Source: CAVTSA01 sp963790575 (GTDB lineage Bacteria; Chloroflexota; Dormibacteria; Dormibacterales; Dormibacteraceae). Taken from it: a stretch of 64,000 nucleotides of DNA. The notes beneath the pieces are model-generated. The model searched no databases, had not been told where the DNA came from, and saw nothing but the letters and a program-made list of their open reading frames with translations. Within the stretch, counting starts at the first letter, position 1; every line of letters begins with the position of its first letter. Below are positions 8,344-15,467 of this stretch, piece after piece. Made by a program: the position numbers and the translations under genes. The stretch spans positions 1-64,000 of the forward strand of contig CAWBPD010000019.1 in assembly GCA_963790575.1 (NCBI GenBank), in the 5' to 3' direction.

Positions 8344-9028
8344 CAGCAAACGCCCATTCATCGATGGTGCACGACATGGTAGCACGGGTGGCCTGGAGCG
8401 TCAGCGTTTTTCTTTGGGACATTTGCTTGCCCGCGACGCGCCGCGCCGAGCCCGCCGCAGAGGGTGGGGCCTCGATCTGGGCGTCAGGGCCTGGCTCGGC
8501 CGCAGGTGCGGCCTTTCCGCTGGGCGTTGACATGCCCCAAGCCGGATCCCTCGGGGGCCGTAGTGGCGCGGTCGGATCCGTGCTGTGCAGCCTCCGGCAG
8601 CGAACTCTTCAGGCCCTGCGGGCGCAAAGACGTTTATCGGCTGATCTCCAGCGGCAAACCGAGGGTCGCAGCTGCAGACGCCATCGCGGCTTGGGAATCT
8701 CCAGAGACAGCCAGGACCGGCTCCGGAGGCGGTCAGCCCGCTCAGCAATGTGGGCCCAGAGGCTGACGATTTCTGCTCTCACTGTCTGCTGGACGGCGCG
8801 GCCAGCCGAGGCGGTCCGAGTGAGCGATCAGTGACTCCAACTCCACCGTCCTGCGAACGCGCCGGGGGGGACCGGAGCGGTGGGTGGTCACCTCCTCGCG
8901 CTGGACCGCGAGCGCCTGGTTGAGTTCGCCCAGGCCGAACCGTGAGCCCGGGCACAAGAGGGGCTATCGCAAATGGCGTAGCGGGCGGCGGCGGGCGTAT
9001 TCCAGAATTCCGATATTATGGATCATCT
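8344..9028. other. Long gene-poor intergenic region
   Basis: About 680 bases. Frames on both strands are open because of high GC but none shows a recognisable protein. A minus-strand frame at 8742-8957 has mixed composition and might be a decayed gene; I could not identify it. GC content falls toward the right end, where the lower-GC regulator/protease pair begins. Confidence 0.4.
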
Positions 9029-9589
9029 ATGGAGGAAGTTCAATCCGCGCTGGAGACCTTGGCGCGGCAGATGGAGTCCCTGGATCGCAGGCTCGGAGCG
9101 CTCGAGGGGAGCCCGTCCGAGCCGGTGCCCGTGCCGGTGCAAGAGGTAGTCGAGGAACGCGAAGGTGGGCCGTTGATACGCGGAAACTTCACGTACGCCG
9201 GCCTGCTTCAAGTGGGGAGCCATCGTTCCACGGTCCGAAGCAGAGAGGATATCGCCGAGGCGTTTGAGGTCGATGCGGATGCCCTCGCCAGGGTGTTCGC
9301 AGCGCTGGCAAGTCCAGTTCGCATACAGCTGCTTCGCAGGGTCTTGGAGGGCCCACGTACAAGCCAGGAGTTGCAGTTGCTCCCGGGCGTGGGCGGAGTG
9401 GGTCAGCTCTACCACCATCTAAAGGAACTACTGGCGGCGGGCCTGCTGATACAGAGAAAGCGGAGTCTGTACGAGATTCGAGCGGAGAAGGCGATGCTCT
9501 TGTGCTTGCTTCTCGCTGCGGCGCCGCGCCTGATACCCGATGGTCAAGGGCTAAGTCCCGGTCGACCCGACGAAGAGGAATCGCAATGA
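9029..9589 (+). CDS. ArsR-like winged-helix regulator with coiled-coil head
   Basis: 186 residues. A short N-terminal heptad segment (MEEVQSALETLARQMESLDR) probably dimerises; a C-terminal winged helix is clear: FAALASPVRIQLLRRVLEG, TSQELQLLPG and GQLYHHLKELLAAGLL. No Cys or His metal site of classic ArsR sensors is evident, so the signal is unknown. A TATTAT -10-like element ends nine bases before the ATG at 9029 and no Shine-Dalgarno is visible, suggesting a leaderless mRNA. The stop overlaps the next start as ATGA, so regulator and protease are co-translated. Base composition is more AT-rich than the surroundings, hinting at transfer. Confidence 0.8.
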   Translation: MEEVQSALETLARQMESLDRRLGALEGSPSEPVPVPVQEVVEEREGGPLIRGNFTYAGLLQVGSHRSTVRSREDIAEAFEVDADALARVFAALASPVRIQLLRRVLEGPRTSQELQLLPGVGGVGQLYHHLKELLAAGLLIQRKRSLYEIRAEKAMLLCLLLAAAPRLIPDGQGLSPGRPDEEESQ

Positions 9590-10497
9590 GCCAGTCACTT
9601 TGGAACCGGTTCGCGGCTTCAGAACCCGTAACCCGGGCTCCACTTGGTGGTGGCTCTCGACCGTTGCGATTTCTGCTAGCAGCCGCAGTGGTTGGCATCT
9701 ATGTCGCAATCGGCGTTAGTTTCCATCTCAACCAAGTCGAGTACCAGTTGCTCGGCGTACCGATCATCGTCGTCTTTCAGCTCGTGATCCAGCGGCGGCC
9801 ATTGAGAACACTCTGGGTTCGATCGGGACCGCCCCTGCGAGTTGACCGACGATTCCTCTTACTATGGATCCTATTCTCAATCGTCCCTGTGGTCGTGTTG
9901 ACTATCTCATCACTGGAGCGTCAGATAGGCAACGCCGCGTTCGCCGTAACCTCGATTGCGGGAGCATTTGGGCTGGCGTACGCGCTTCGCGCCATGAAGG
10001 CCGTCAACATTCGGCAACTGGTCTTTTGCACATTGACCGTCTCCCTGCTCGGCATTCTTCCACAGTTATTGTCGCTTATCCTGCCGCACATCGTGCATCT
10101 GCACATTGGTGGTGCAAATTCGGGTGGGAATGCCTCAATAACGTCAGTCTCGATCCTGCAGGTTGCACTAATTACGTTCCTGGGTCAGGGCCCTGCAGGC
10201 TTTATCGTCGAGGAAGTATTCTTCCGTGGCGCTTTAGATACTTATCTGCACTTTGGCGAAAAGGGTGTGGGCTGGGCGTCTGCGATCTTCGTCTCGGCAC
10301 TCTGGGGAGTATGGCACTTGCCCGGGTCGATCACGGGATCACATATCTCTCTGCCGCCCGTGCTCGGGCTCGTCATCGCCCAAGTCATCGTTGGCGTACC
10401 CCTGTCGTTGTGGTGGCGCAAGAGTGGGAACCTGGTCGTGACGGATACCGCGCACGCCGCGCTCGATACTGTCCGCAACGTGATTTCGGCGCTGTGA
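9586..10497 (+). CDS. CPBP-family intramembrane metalloprotease
   Basis: 303 residues with about eight hydrophobic segments. All three CPBP (Abi/Rce1-like) motifs are present: EEVFFRG (Glu209, Glu210, Arg214), FVSALWGVWHL (His244) and DTAHAAL (His290). Family members cleave prenylated or small peptides in the membrane and often give bacteriocin immunity. The ATG overlaps the regulator stop (ATGA) and an AGAGGAA ribosome site sits inside the regulator gene. The pairing with an ArsR-like regulator implies signal-dependent expression. AT-richer than neighbours, probably horizontally acquired. Confidence 0.85.
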   Translation: MSQSLWNRFAASEPVTRAPLGGGSRPLRFLLAAAVVGIYVAIGVSFHLNQVEYQLLGVPIIVVFQLVIQRRPLRTLWVRSGPPLRVDRRFLLLWILFSIVPVVVLTISSLERQIGNAAFAVTSIAGAFGLAYALRAMKAVNIRQLVFCTLTVSLLGILPQLLSLILPHIVHLHIGGANSGGNASITSVSILQVALITFLGQGPAGFIVEEVFFRGALDTYLHFGEKGVGWASAIFVSALWGVWHLPGSITGSHISLPPVLGLVIAQVIVGVPLSLWWRKSGNLVVTDTAHAALDTVRNVISAL

Positions 10498-10787
10498 TCA
10501 TGATCTCTTGCTCGAGGCCCGTGCTGGGAGGCGCTGGAGGCGGCGGAGGTGTCATGCGCCAACCCGTGGTTAGACGGGGGTGCGGCATTTCCAGTTGGGC
10601 ATCTGTGGGTCCAGCGAGGCCCAGGGGAGTCTGGGCCCTGGGGTTCGGTCTTCCGTTCGTCCATATGAGTCGACTGGGTTGCATGTCTGTTGGTGTCACA
10701 GTTGGTGTCCGGAGTGTGTGCGGTGTCACTCCGGAGAGGCGCCCCTTGCGGTGGCGAGTGTGACCCCTCGTCGGGTGAACTGAGGAC

Positions 10788-11153
10788 TCAGTCCGGCCAG
10801 TCGAGCTGGTCGTCGGGCACGCCGACAGATCGCCCGTACGCTTCGGCCTCCAGGCGGCCGGCGGGGTCCCCGCGCTGATAGCGGAAGGTCCGGTTCGCAA
10901 AGATCACGACGTGCTCGGCATCGGACGCGAAGTCCGCGTACCAGCCGTTCTCGATCTGGAGCGAGGCTTCGAGCGCGGTGGTCAGTGGACCGGCGACATC
11001 GCTATCCGCCTCGAACTCGAGAAACGTCCACACGTCGGGCTGCGAGGACGTCCCCGAAACGTGGCGGCGCTCCAGGCTGGTGACGCGCAGTCCGGGCACC
11101 GCCAGCGGCGCCCCGATTCGAAGGCTTTCGGTCAGCAGCGTGCCATTGATCAT
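10788..11153 (-). CDS. Hypothetical protein
   Basis: 121 residues from the ATG at 11153 (the open frame extends upstream into sequence without coding character). Composition is balanced, acidic and globular (VWTFLEFEADSDVAGPLTTA, YADFASDAEHVVIFANRTF), so it looks like a real soluble protein of mixed alpha/beta type. I do not recognise the family. It stands alone, with 290 bases of unassigned sequence before it on the left and a mobile-element-rich region on the right. Confidence 0.6.
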   Translation of the reverse strand: MINGTLLTESLRIGAPLAVPGLRVTSLERRHVSGTSSQPDVWTFLEFEADSDVAGPLTTALEASLQIENGWYADFASDAEHVVIFANRTFRYQRGDPAGRLEAEAYGRSVGVPDDQLDWPD

Positions 11154-11388
11154 CGGCGAGGAGCATAGCGATTCCAAGCGTGGGGTCGAGGGTCGGATCC
11201 GAACCGGGGGCCTCACAGTCCCGAAACCTGCGGCGGATCTTTCGGTGCCGGTCGGGACGTGTCACGTGGGGTCAGGACGTGTTGGGTGAGTGCTGGCAGT
11301 TCAGGTGTTGCCCGAGTGTGGTGGTCCCGCTACCGGACATCGGCTTGGAGGCGGCTGGTGGAGTGCCAATTGAGCGCCCATAGAGTGT

Positions 11389-11562
11389 GTGTTGCTGAGT
11401 AAGTCACTGAGACGTCGCGAGGTGGACGAAGGCGATTTCAGAATGATCGTTCCCAGGCTTGCGCCAACTGGGCGCGCCTATCTGGCGGCATTGCTTACGC
11501 AGATCGATGAGGAGCAGCCGTGGCTTTCAGCTCTGGAACGCGTGGGCCAGAAGCCGGATTAG
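11389..11562 (+). CDS. Possible small hypothetical protein
   Basis: A 57-codon frame starting GTG (or TTG at 11392) with well-mixed composition: RMIVPRLAPTGRAYLAALLT then QIDEEQPWLSALERVG. It looks more like protein than the flanking frames, but no ribosome site is evident and no homologue is recognised. It could be the 3' end of a decayed gene next to the tRNA-Arg locus. Confidence 0.3.
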   Translation: MLLSKSLRRREVDEGDFRMIVPRLAPTGRAYLAALLTQIDEEQPWLSALERVGQKPD

Positions 11563-11721
11563 CGAAGGCTCAGCGGGGCTGCGGCCCCGGGGGATGGCGT
11601 GTGTCGTCGCCGGCGCTGATGATCCGGGATGAGGGGGAGCGTGGTTGTCAGGATGGTTGTCAGGTACGGCCAGAGGACGCGTGCCAGGCCCACGGCGGGG
11701 CCTCGTTTGAGATCAACCGGG

Positions 11722-11797
11722 TGGTGCGCCCGGAGGGAATCGAACCCCCTGCCTTGCGGTCCGGAGCCGCACGCTCTGTCCGATGAGCTACGGGCGC
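11722..11797 (-). tRNA. tRNA-Arg (anticodon CCG)
   Basis: Complete cloverleaf read on the minus strand: perfect 7-bp acceptor stem (GCGCCCG/CGGGCGC), D arm TAGCTCATCGGACAGAGC, anticodon stem TGCGG/CCGCA around CTCCGGA giving anticodon CCG, a T arm with TTCGATT, and encoded CCA. Decodes CGG. Spurious antisense frames with the EGIEP motif across it are the usual T-loop artefact. Confidence 0.95.
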
Positions 11798-11860
11798 GCA
11801 CTCGGACGCGAACCCAACATACGCGGTCGGGTTGGGGCGAGTCGGTAGGGTGGGGCCCTC

Positions 11861-12487
11861 GTGAGTAGGCGAACCCGTGTGGTGGTGGTGGCATTCCTCC
11901 TCGCCGGCACCCTCCTCGCCTCCTCGTGTGGTGGGCCCGCTGGGCCCGACCCCACCTCGGGCGCGATCCGGCAATCTGATGTGCCGGCGGGGTGGAGCCG
12001 CTGTGGTTGGTCAGGCTCCATCTCGCGCTACCTTCCATTGGCGCAAAGGATCGATGCCACCTCGGCGGCTTCAGTGCAACGGAGCTGGTCCGCCCAGCAA
12101 AAGCTCGGCGCGAGCCGCGCCGAGGTGACGGCCTACGTCGGGAAGCGGTCCGATTGTGCGCGAGGAATCGGGCTCAACGCGGACGCCTCCGCGCTGACCT
12201 GGACCATCGCGTATGCGTCCATGGAAGATGCCCGACGCGGCTACGAGGCCGGAGTGTTGGGTTTCCCGACCCCGGATCCCAGCCGCATCGAGCCGGGTCT
12301 CCAAGTGGGGGCGTCGACCGGGCTCGGGAAGGACTCCTGGACCCTTACGCAGAGTTCGCCGGCGCCGCAGCTTTTCCTGGCCTGGTGGCGTCACCAATCG
12401 TTGACCAACTTTCTGGTCATCACCGACCTGGCACCGGCGGATGCGGACCCGATCGCCTTGCGGGTCGATGCGCATATGCCGCGCTGA
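11861..12487 (+). CDS. Putative lipoprotein
   Basis: 208 residues starting with GTG. The N-terminus is a lipoprotein signal peptide (RRTRVVVVAFLLAGTLL then ASSC lipobox, Cys at about 23), so the mature protein should be membrane-anchored outside the cytoplasm. The remainder is a single globular domain with no recognised motif (GLGKDSWTLTQSSPAPQLFL, FLAWWRHQSLTNFLVITD). Such proteins commonly bind ligands or take part in envelope assembly. It sits between two tRNA-Arg genes. Confidence 0.75.
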   Translation: MSRRTRVVVVAFLLAGTLLASSCGGPAGPDPTSGAIRQSDVPAGWSRCGWSGSISRYLPLAQRIDATSAASVQRSWSAQQKLGASRAEVTAYVGKRSDCARGIGLNADASALTWTIAYASMEDARRGYEAGVLGFPTPDPSRIEPGLQVGASTGLGKDSWTLTQSSPAPQLFLAWWRHQSLTNFLVITDLAPADADPIALRVDAHMPR

Positions 12488-12555
12488 GTCGGTCGCCCTG
12501 ATGCGAACCCGGCCACCGGTAGAATGGCCGGGTTGCTCGCCCCCGGGGCGTGCAC

Positions 12556-12631
12556 GCGCCTGTAGCTCATCGGATAGAGCGCATGCCTGCGGAGCATGAG
12601 GTAGCAGGTTCGATTCCTGCCAGGCGCACCA
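12556..12631 (+). tRNA. tRNA-Arg (anticodon GCG)
   Basis: Full cloverleaf with encoded CCA: acceptor GCGCCTG/CAGGCGC, D arm TAGCTCATCGGATAGAGC, anticodon stem CATGC/GCATG enclosing CTGCGGA, T arm AGCAGG/CCTGC with TTCGATT. The loop gives anticodon GCG, which would read CGC/CGU as Arg. Most bacteria use ACG, deaminated to ICG, in this role, so G34 is unusual. The 3' half of this gene recurs at 13807. Confidence 0.93.
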
Positions 12632-12690
12632 CTTTTATCTGGCGCGCGATTCCGAACTGAGTTTCAGCGCATGCCAAAACGATTGCGGTA
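12582..12690 (+). repeat. Direct repeat, copy 1 (tRNA 3' half plus flank)
   Basis: The 3' half of tRNA-Arg(GCG) (12582-12632) recurs at 13807-13857 with one mismatch in 51 bases, the change lying at the anticodon. Similarity continues more loosely into the flank (CGCATGCCAAAAC-ATTGCGGT in both). Copies are 1225 bases apart in direct orientation. Confidence 0.85.
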
Positions 12691-12702
12691 TCTCCGACCC
12701 TC

Positions 12703-12903
12703 ATGGCGACCAACCGGGAACGCGACCCAGACCGAGACGAGATGGAAGCAGTCCTCGCCGCCCACCCCTGCCTGCGCGAGCACCTCGATGATCTGATCGA
12801 CCAGTACCTCCATGGCGAGCTCGTGCTCGACGACCACGCCGGGTGGGATTCACCCAGTGAGACGGGCGACGGATGGCCCGGTGAGCGCATGCGACCTGAC
12901 AGT
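12703..12903 (+). pseudogene. Degenerate antitoxin-like paralogue
   Basis: The frame starting MATNRERDP is paralogous to the 63-residue antitoxin-like gene at 13168 (MATDRERDP): both continue with a helix of the form AxLAAxPxLRExLxxL. After about 65 residues the frame has no stop but turns into Arg/Pro-rich sequence of shadow type and runs on in frame to fuse with the second copy. I read it as a decayed duplicate whose stop was lost. It begins just after the tRNA-Arg gene. Confidence 0.45.
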
Positions 12904-13167
12904 CTGCAAACACATCTGCGGAGCCTGAGATGGCGCAGGAGGCATCCAACCGACTCCGCACGATCCAGTGACCGTCCCCCACGTGCTGCCGACCTCCGAG
13001 TGACGCCAGGATGCTGCCCTCCGGTCCTGCGGACCGGGCGGGGGAACCGACGCCGGGGCGGTTCCCCCGCACCCCTTCGCCCCGTTCGGATGGGCCAGGC
13101 AACGTTGCGATGCGTCGACACCGTGACCCGCCGCGGTCAGACCGACACCGGCTACGATGAGGTTGTC

Positions 13168-13359
13168 ATGGCGACCGACCGGGAGCGAGATCCGTACCAG
13201 GCCGAGGGCGAGGCGATCCTCGCGGCAAACCCTGGTCTGCGCGAGAAGCTCGAGGAGAAGCTCCGCCTCGCCATCGAAGGGAAGCTTGAGACCGTCGACA
13301 GCAGCGGCATTGACGCTGCACTCGCGAAGGCGCTGGGTCGCCCGGAAGAGGGCGACTGA
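13168..13359 (+). CDS. Small antitoxin-like protein
   Basis: 63 residues, acidic and largely helical (MATDRERDPYQAEGEAILA, GLREKLEEKLRLAIEGKLE). It lies immediately upstream of, and overlaps by a few bases, a broken ParE/RelE-like toxin frame, which is the standard antitoxin-toxin order. No DNA-binding motif is obvious. The pair sits between the tRNA-Arg gene and the duplicated tRNA fragment. Assignment as antitoxin rests on position and the toxin match, not on its own sequence. Confidence 0.55.
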   Translation: MATDRERDPYQAEGEAILAANPGLREKLEEKLRLAIEGKLETVDSSGIDAALAKALGRPEEGD

Positions 13360-13631
13360 TTCGCCGCCGGTTCAGGGTCCGATCGGGACCCCGACGGCCG
13401 AGCAGCAGCTGTACGAGTATCGGTGCCGCTCCGGCTCGGGCGGAACGACTCCGTGCGCAAGTCCGGCGACTCGCGCGAACCGGCCTCGCCGGTGTGGGCC
13501 GGATTGATCCGGCTGAGCGTCCGGGGTTGCGCTACTTCCCGGTCCCGCCTCTCGGCTTCTGGTACGCGGTCGTCGGCCCAGACCTTGTCGTCCTGGAGGT
13601 CATCGATGCACGACGCAGGCGAGATCCATGG
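13356..13631 (+). pseudogene. ParE/RelE-type toxin, frameshifted
   Basis: Three pieces in two frames reconstruct a ParE-like toxin: IRRRFRVRSG in frame A (13359 on), TPTAEQQLYEY in frame B (13382-13420), then IGAAPARAERLRAQVRRLA and GLRYFPVPPLGFWYAVVG plus PDLVVLEVIDARRRRDPW back in frame A. The last block is the typical RelE/ParE C-terminus. The frame would have to start at CTG 13356 or ATT 13359, overlapping the antitoxin stop. Two compensating shifts mean the toxin is dead or the sequence has indel errors. ParE-type toxins poison gyrase; RelE-type cleave mRNA. Confidence 0.6.
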
Positions 13632-13806
13632 CCCAATCCACCACCCGCGCCGTTCCCGCCATCCCGGGCCACAAGGCGGACCAGGCATGCGCTCTTATCT
13701 TGCCTTCCAAGCGATTCCTTGGTATGCGATGGCACAGCACCGGTCCGAGATAGCATGCGCTGCCCTTGAATTCAAAAGTCGCAATCGATTGTCCGGAAAT
13801 AAAGGC

Positions 13807-13912
13807 CATGCCTGCAGAGCATGAGGTAGCAGGTTCGATTCCTGCCAGGCGCACCACCTCATTCGCCAAGCCAATTGGAACTCGCTGCAGCGCATGCCAA
13901 AACCATTGCGGT
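13807..13912 (+). repeat. Direct repeat, copy 2 (duplicated tRNA-Arg 3' half)
   Basis: Matches 12582-12690. The T arm, acceptor 3' strand and CCA of tRNA-Arg are intact, but no 5' half precedes it, so it is not a gene. It has the form of an attachment-site duplicate left by an element that integrated into the tRNA, though no integrase lies between the copies. Apart from this fragment I see nothing firm between 13632 and 14014. Confidence 0.8.
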
Positions 13913-14014
13913 GTCGTCGAAGCTCTCCGATCCCTTGCTTCTTGTACCAGCATCTGCCAGCGACATGAAAAGATCGCCGTTTTCCGTTCCTTGCGCACGC
14001 TATCCGAGGCATGC

Positions 14015-14206
14015 GTGTCGCAGGAGCTGCGCTTTGGCCACGACGGGGCCGTTTCAGCGCATGGGCGCCGCCGCTGCCCGCGGTGTGGGGGCCTGGAGGG
14101 CGAGGTTGAGTTCCGCGCCTACCGCACGTCGTACTGCGTGCAGTGCGCGCGGGAGGTGGCGCGGGAGCATCGGCAGCGGGCCGCCTCATCCGGCGAGGCG
14201 GCATGA
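14015..14206 (+). CDS. Small zinc-ribbon-type protein
   Basis: 63 residues from GTG 14015. The core CPRCGG-x(n)-YCVQCAREVAREH has two CxxC pairs about 20 residues apart, as in small phage or HNH-associated zinc-finger proteins. The frame is open far upstream through the duplicated tRNA, so the start is uncertain and it may be the 3' end of a truncated gene. It lies in the decayed zone with no partner nuclease. Confidence 0.45.
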   Translation: MSQELRFGHDGAVSAHGRRRCPRCGGLEGEVEFRAYRTSYCVQCAREVAREHRQRAASSGEAA

Positions 14207-14255
14207 GGCGAGCGCGAACAAGAGGCGCAGCAGCAAGGTTCCATCGGTCATCTGC

Positions 14256-14330
14256 TCCGGGTCGCCGAATTCGGTAGTGCACCGGATTCTGGATCCGGCA
14301 GTCCTGGTTCAAATTCAGGCCCCGGAGCCA
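14256..14330 (+). tRNA. Atypical tRNA-Gln (anticodon CTG), possibly pseudo
   Basis: Closely follows bacterial tRNA-Gln: anticodon stem CCGGA/TCCGG around TTCTGGA (anticodon CTG), T arm CCTGG-TTCAAAT-TCAGG, acceptor 3' strand CCCCGGA, discriminator G and encoded CCA. The 5' acceptor strand reads TCCGGG then TCGCC, so one base expected between stem and D arm is missing, and the D stem has a mismatch. It may be functional with a 6-bp acceptor stem, or a decayed or mis-sequenced copy. Confidence 0.55.
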
Positions 14331-14334
14331 ACTG

Positions 14335-14410
14335 GGCGAGGTAGCCGAGTTGGTTCAGGCGACGGTCCGCGAGACCGTCTACACGAATTCGATCCCCGCT
14401 CTCACCTCCA
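14335..14410 (+). pseudogene. tRNA-Ser-like relic
   Basis: GGCGAGGTAGCCGAGTTGG begins like a type II tRNA, an anticodon-stem inverted repeat GACGGTC/GACCGTC follows, and the end shows TTCGATC, CTCACC and CCA. Acceptor strands pair except for one mismatch. At 76 bases it lacks the long variable arm and the 5' half of the T stem, so it cannot fold as a working tRNA-Ser. It starts four bases after the tRNA-Gln-like sequence. Confidence 0.5.
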
Positions 14411-14456
14411 ACCCGAGCCTCGGCGCCAGGCGTGGCTACAGCCCGGCACTCGGCAG

Positions 14457-14846
14457 TCACGAGGTGGTGCGAAGCGAGTTGGTCCCGTGAGTTGCTCTCC
14501 AGACGGCCTCGAACCCGTGGCCGATTACGGCGACCACAAGGAATGCGATCCACGTTGCGCTGCGGTCATCCAGTCGCGCAACGGCGGCGGCGATGCTGAC
14601 TGCCCCGAGCGCCAACCAGCCGACCCCGGTCAGGATGCAATGAGCCTCGCGGCAGCGGATAAAGTTGGCGAGGCAATAGATGCCGGCGACCAGAAAGACA
14701 GCCCCCTCGACGATCAATCCGACGAAAGCTCCGAGGGCTGAGCTGGCGAACCAGGCGACCGCGACGGTGAGGAAGACGCAGCACCCTCGGAGGAGGGGAG
14801 CGGTTATCGCGATGTAGGAATCAAGCAGGCGACCGGTCCCCTCCAC
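14457..14846 (-). CDS. Small multi-pass membrane protein
   Basis: 129 residues, GTG start, four hydrophobic segments: GCCVFLTVAVAWFASSALGA, FVGLIVEGAVFLVAGIYCLA, ILTGVGWLALGAVSIAAAVA and WIAFLVVAVIGHGFEAVW. The loop NFIRCREAHCI contains two Cys near the membrane. Family not recognised; layout suggests a small integral protein with both ends inside. It is one of the few apparently intact genes between the tRNA relics and the insertion sequences. Confidence 0.65.
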   Translation of the reverse strand: MEGTGRLLDSYIAITAPLLRGCCVFLTVAVAWFASSALGAFVGLIVEGAVFLVAGIYCLANFIRCREAHCILTGVGWLALGAVSIAAAVARLDDRSATWIAFLVVAVIGHGFEAVWRATHGTNSLRTTS

Positions 14847-14928
14847 TCAGGCTGCTTGAGCTGGTTCGGCAACCCGCACGAGAACGTACTGCTGCCACAA
14901 ACGGTGGCCGAGTTGGTGGCACTGGAGC

Positions 14929-15279
14929 TCACGGTTTTCGCCGTCCGGTCCGGAAGCCTTGGGAGGTCGGCTCGCCATCTTGCGCAGCCTGCCGGATCGC
15001 CTCGAGGATCTCTGCGTCCGACCAGTGTCGGTGGTGCTCGCCGACATGGTTCAGCGAGAGCCCGGCGGCCACGAGCCCCGAATTGAACGAGCCAAAAAGA
15101 CAGGCGATCGTTGACGGCGAGGGCAGCTGATCAGATGCGGTGAGATCAGCCACTCGAGGCGACCGTCCATTGGCGGCATAGAAAGCGCTCGGCGCGGTCA
15201 TGCAGGAGGCAGCGGTCCACCGTGCTTCACGGTGACGCCAGGGAGGGATCTCGCTGGCCCGCGCGGCGCGATCGGTCAT
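14929..15279 (-). CDS. HTH-repeat protein, probably truncated
   Basis: 116 residues. GRSPRVADLTASDQLPSPST followed by IACLFGSFNSGLVAAGLSLN is the pattern P-S-x-x-T-h-x-x-x-F-G-S-h-x-x-h-h-x-A-A-G-L found as repeats in HNH-endonuclease-associated and recombinase-associated helix-turn-helix modules; a second repeat begins at HWSDAEILEAIRQ but is cut short. Upstream of the ATG the frame stays open for 33 codons with coiled-coil-like sequence ending AEREAILKA, so the real N-terminus may be longer. Likely DNA-binding, of mobile origin. Confidence 0.5.
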   Translation of the reverse strand: MTDRAARASEIPPWRHREARWTAASCMTAPSAFYAANGRSPRVADLTASDQLPSPSTIACLFGSFNSGLVAAGLSLNHVGEHHRHWSDAEILEAIRQAAQDGEPTSQGFRTGRRKP

Positions 15280-15467
15280 TGCCTTGAGGATCGCCTCCCG
15301 TTCGGCCGCCTCGCGGGCGGCGCCTTGAAGCCGGCGCCCTCCGGCCCTGGACTGGTCGCGATCCTTCTTGCGGACTTATCGATGACCGGTGTCCAGGTCG
15401 ATCCATGGCTCGGCACCCCGCTGGCCGTTGCGACGGAACGGCTCGTGAGGAGGACGCGGCATCGTGC

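Noticed and set aside
8306..8533. 75-residue minus-strand frame upstream of the envelope operon
   Set aside because: No ribosome site, overlaps the operator-like repeat and the start of the next gene, and has no recognisable sequence.
10560..10780. Hairpins in the gap after the CPBP gene as a riboswitch or structured RNA
   Set aside because: Only short imperfect inverted repeats; no recognisable consensus and no U-run.
11180..11290. Possible minus-strand tRNA marked by a GGATCCGAACC T-loop-like motif
   Set aside because: Only three pairs form in the T stem, and neither the anticodon nor the D arm can be folded; acceptor strands do not match.
12567..13121. Minus-strand frames with the LAGIEPATSCSAGM motif at 12.6 and 13.8 kb
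   Set aside because: Both are the antisense of the tRNA-Arg T arm and its duplicate, a well-known annotation artefact.
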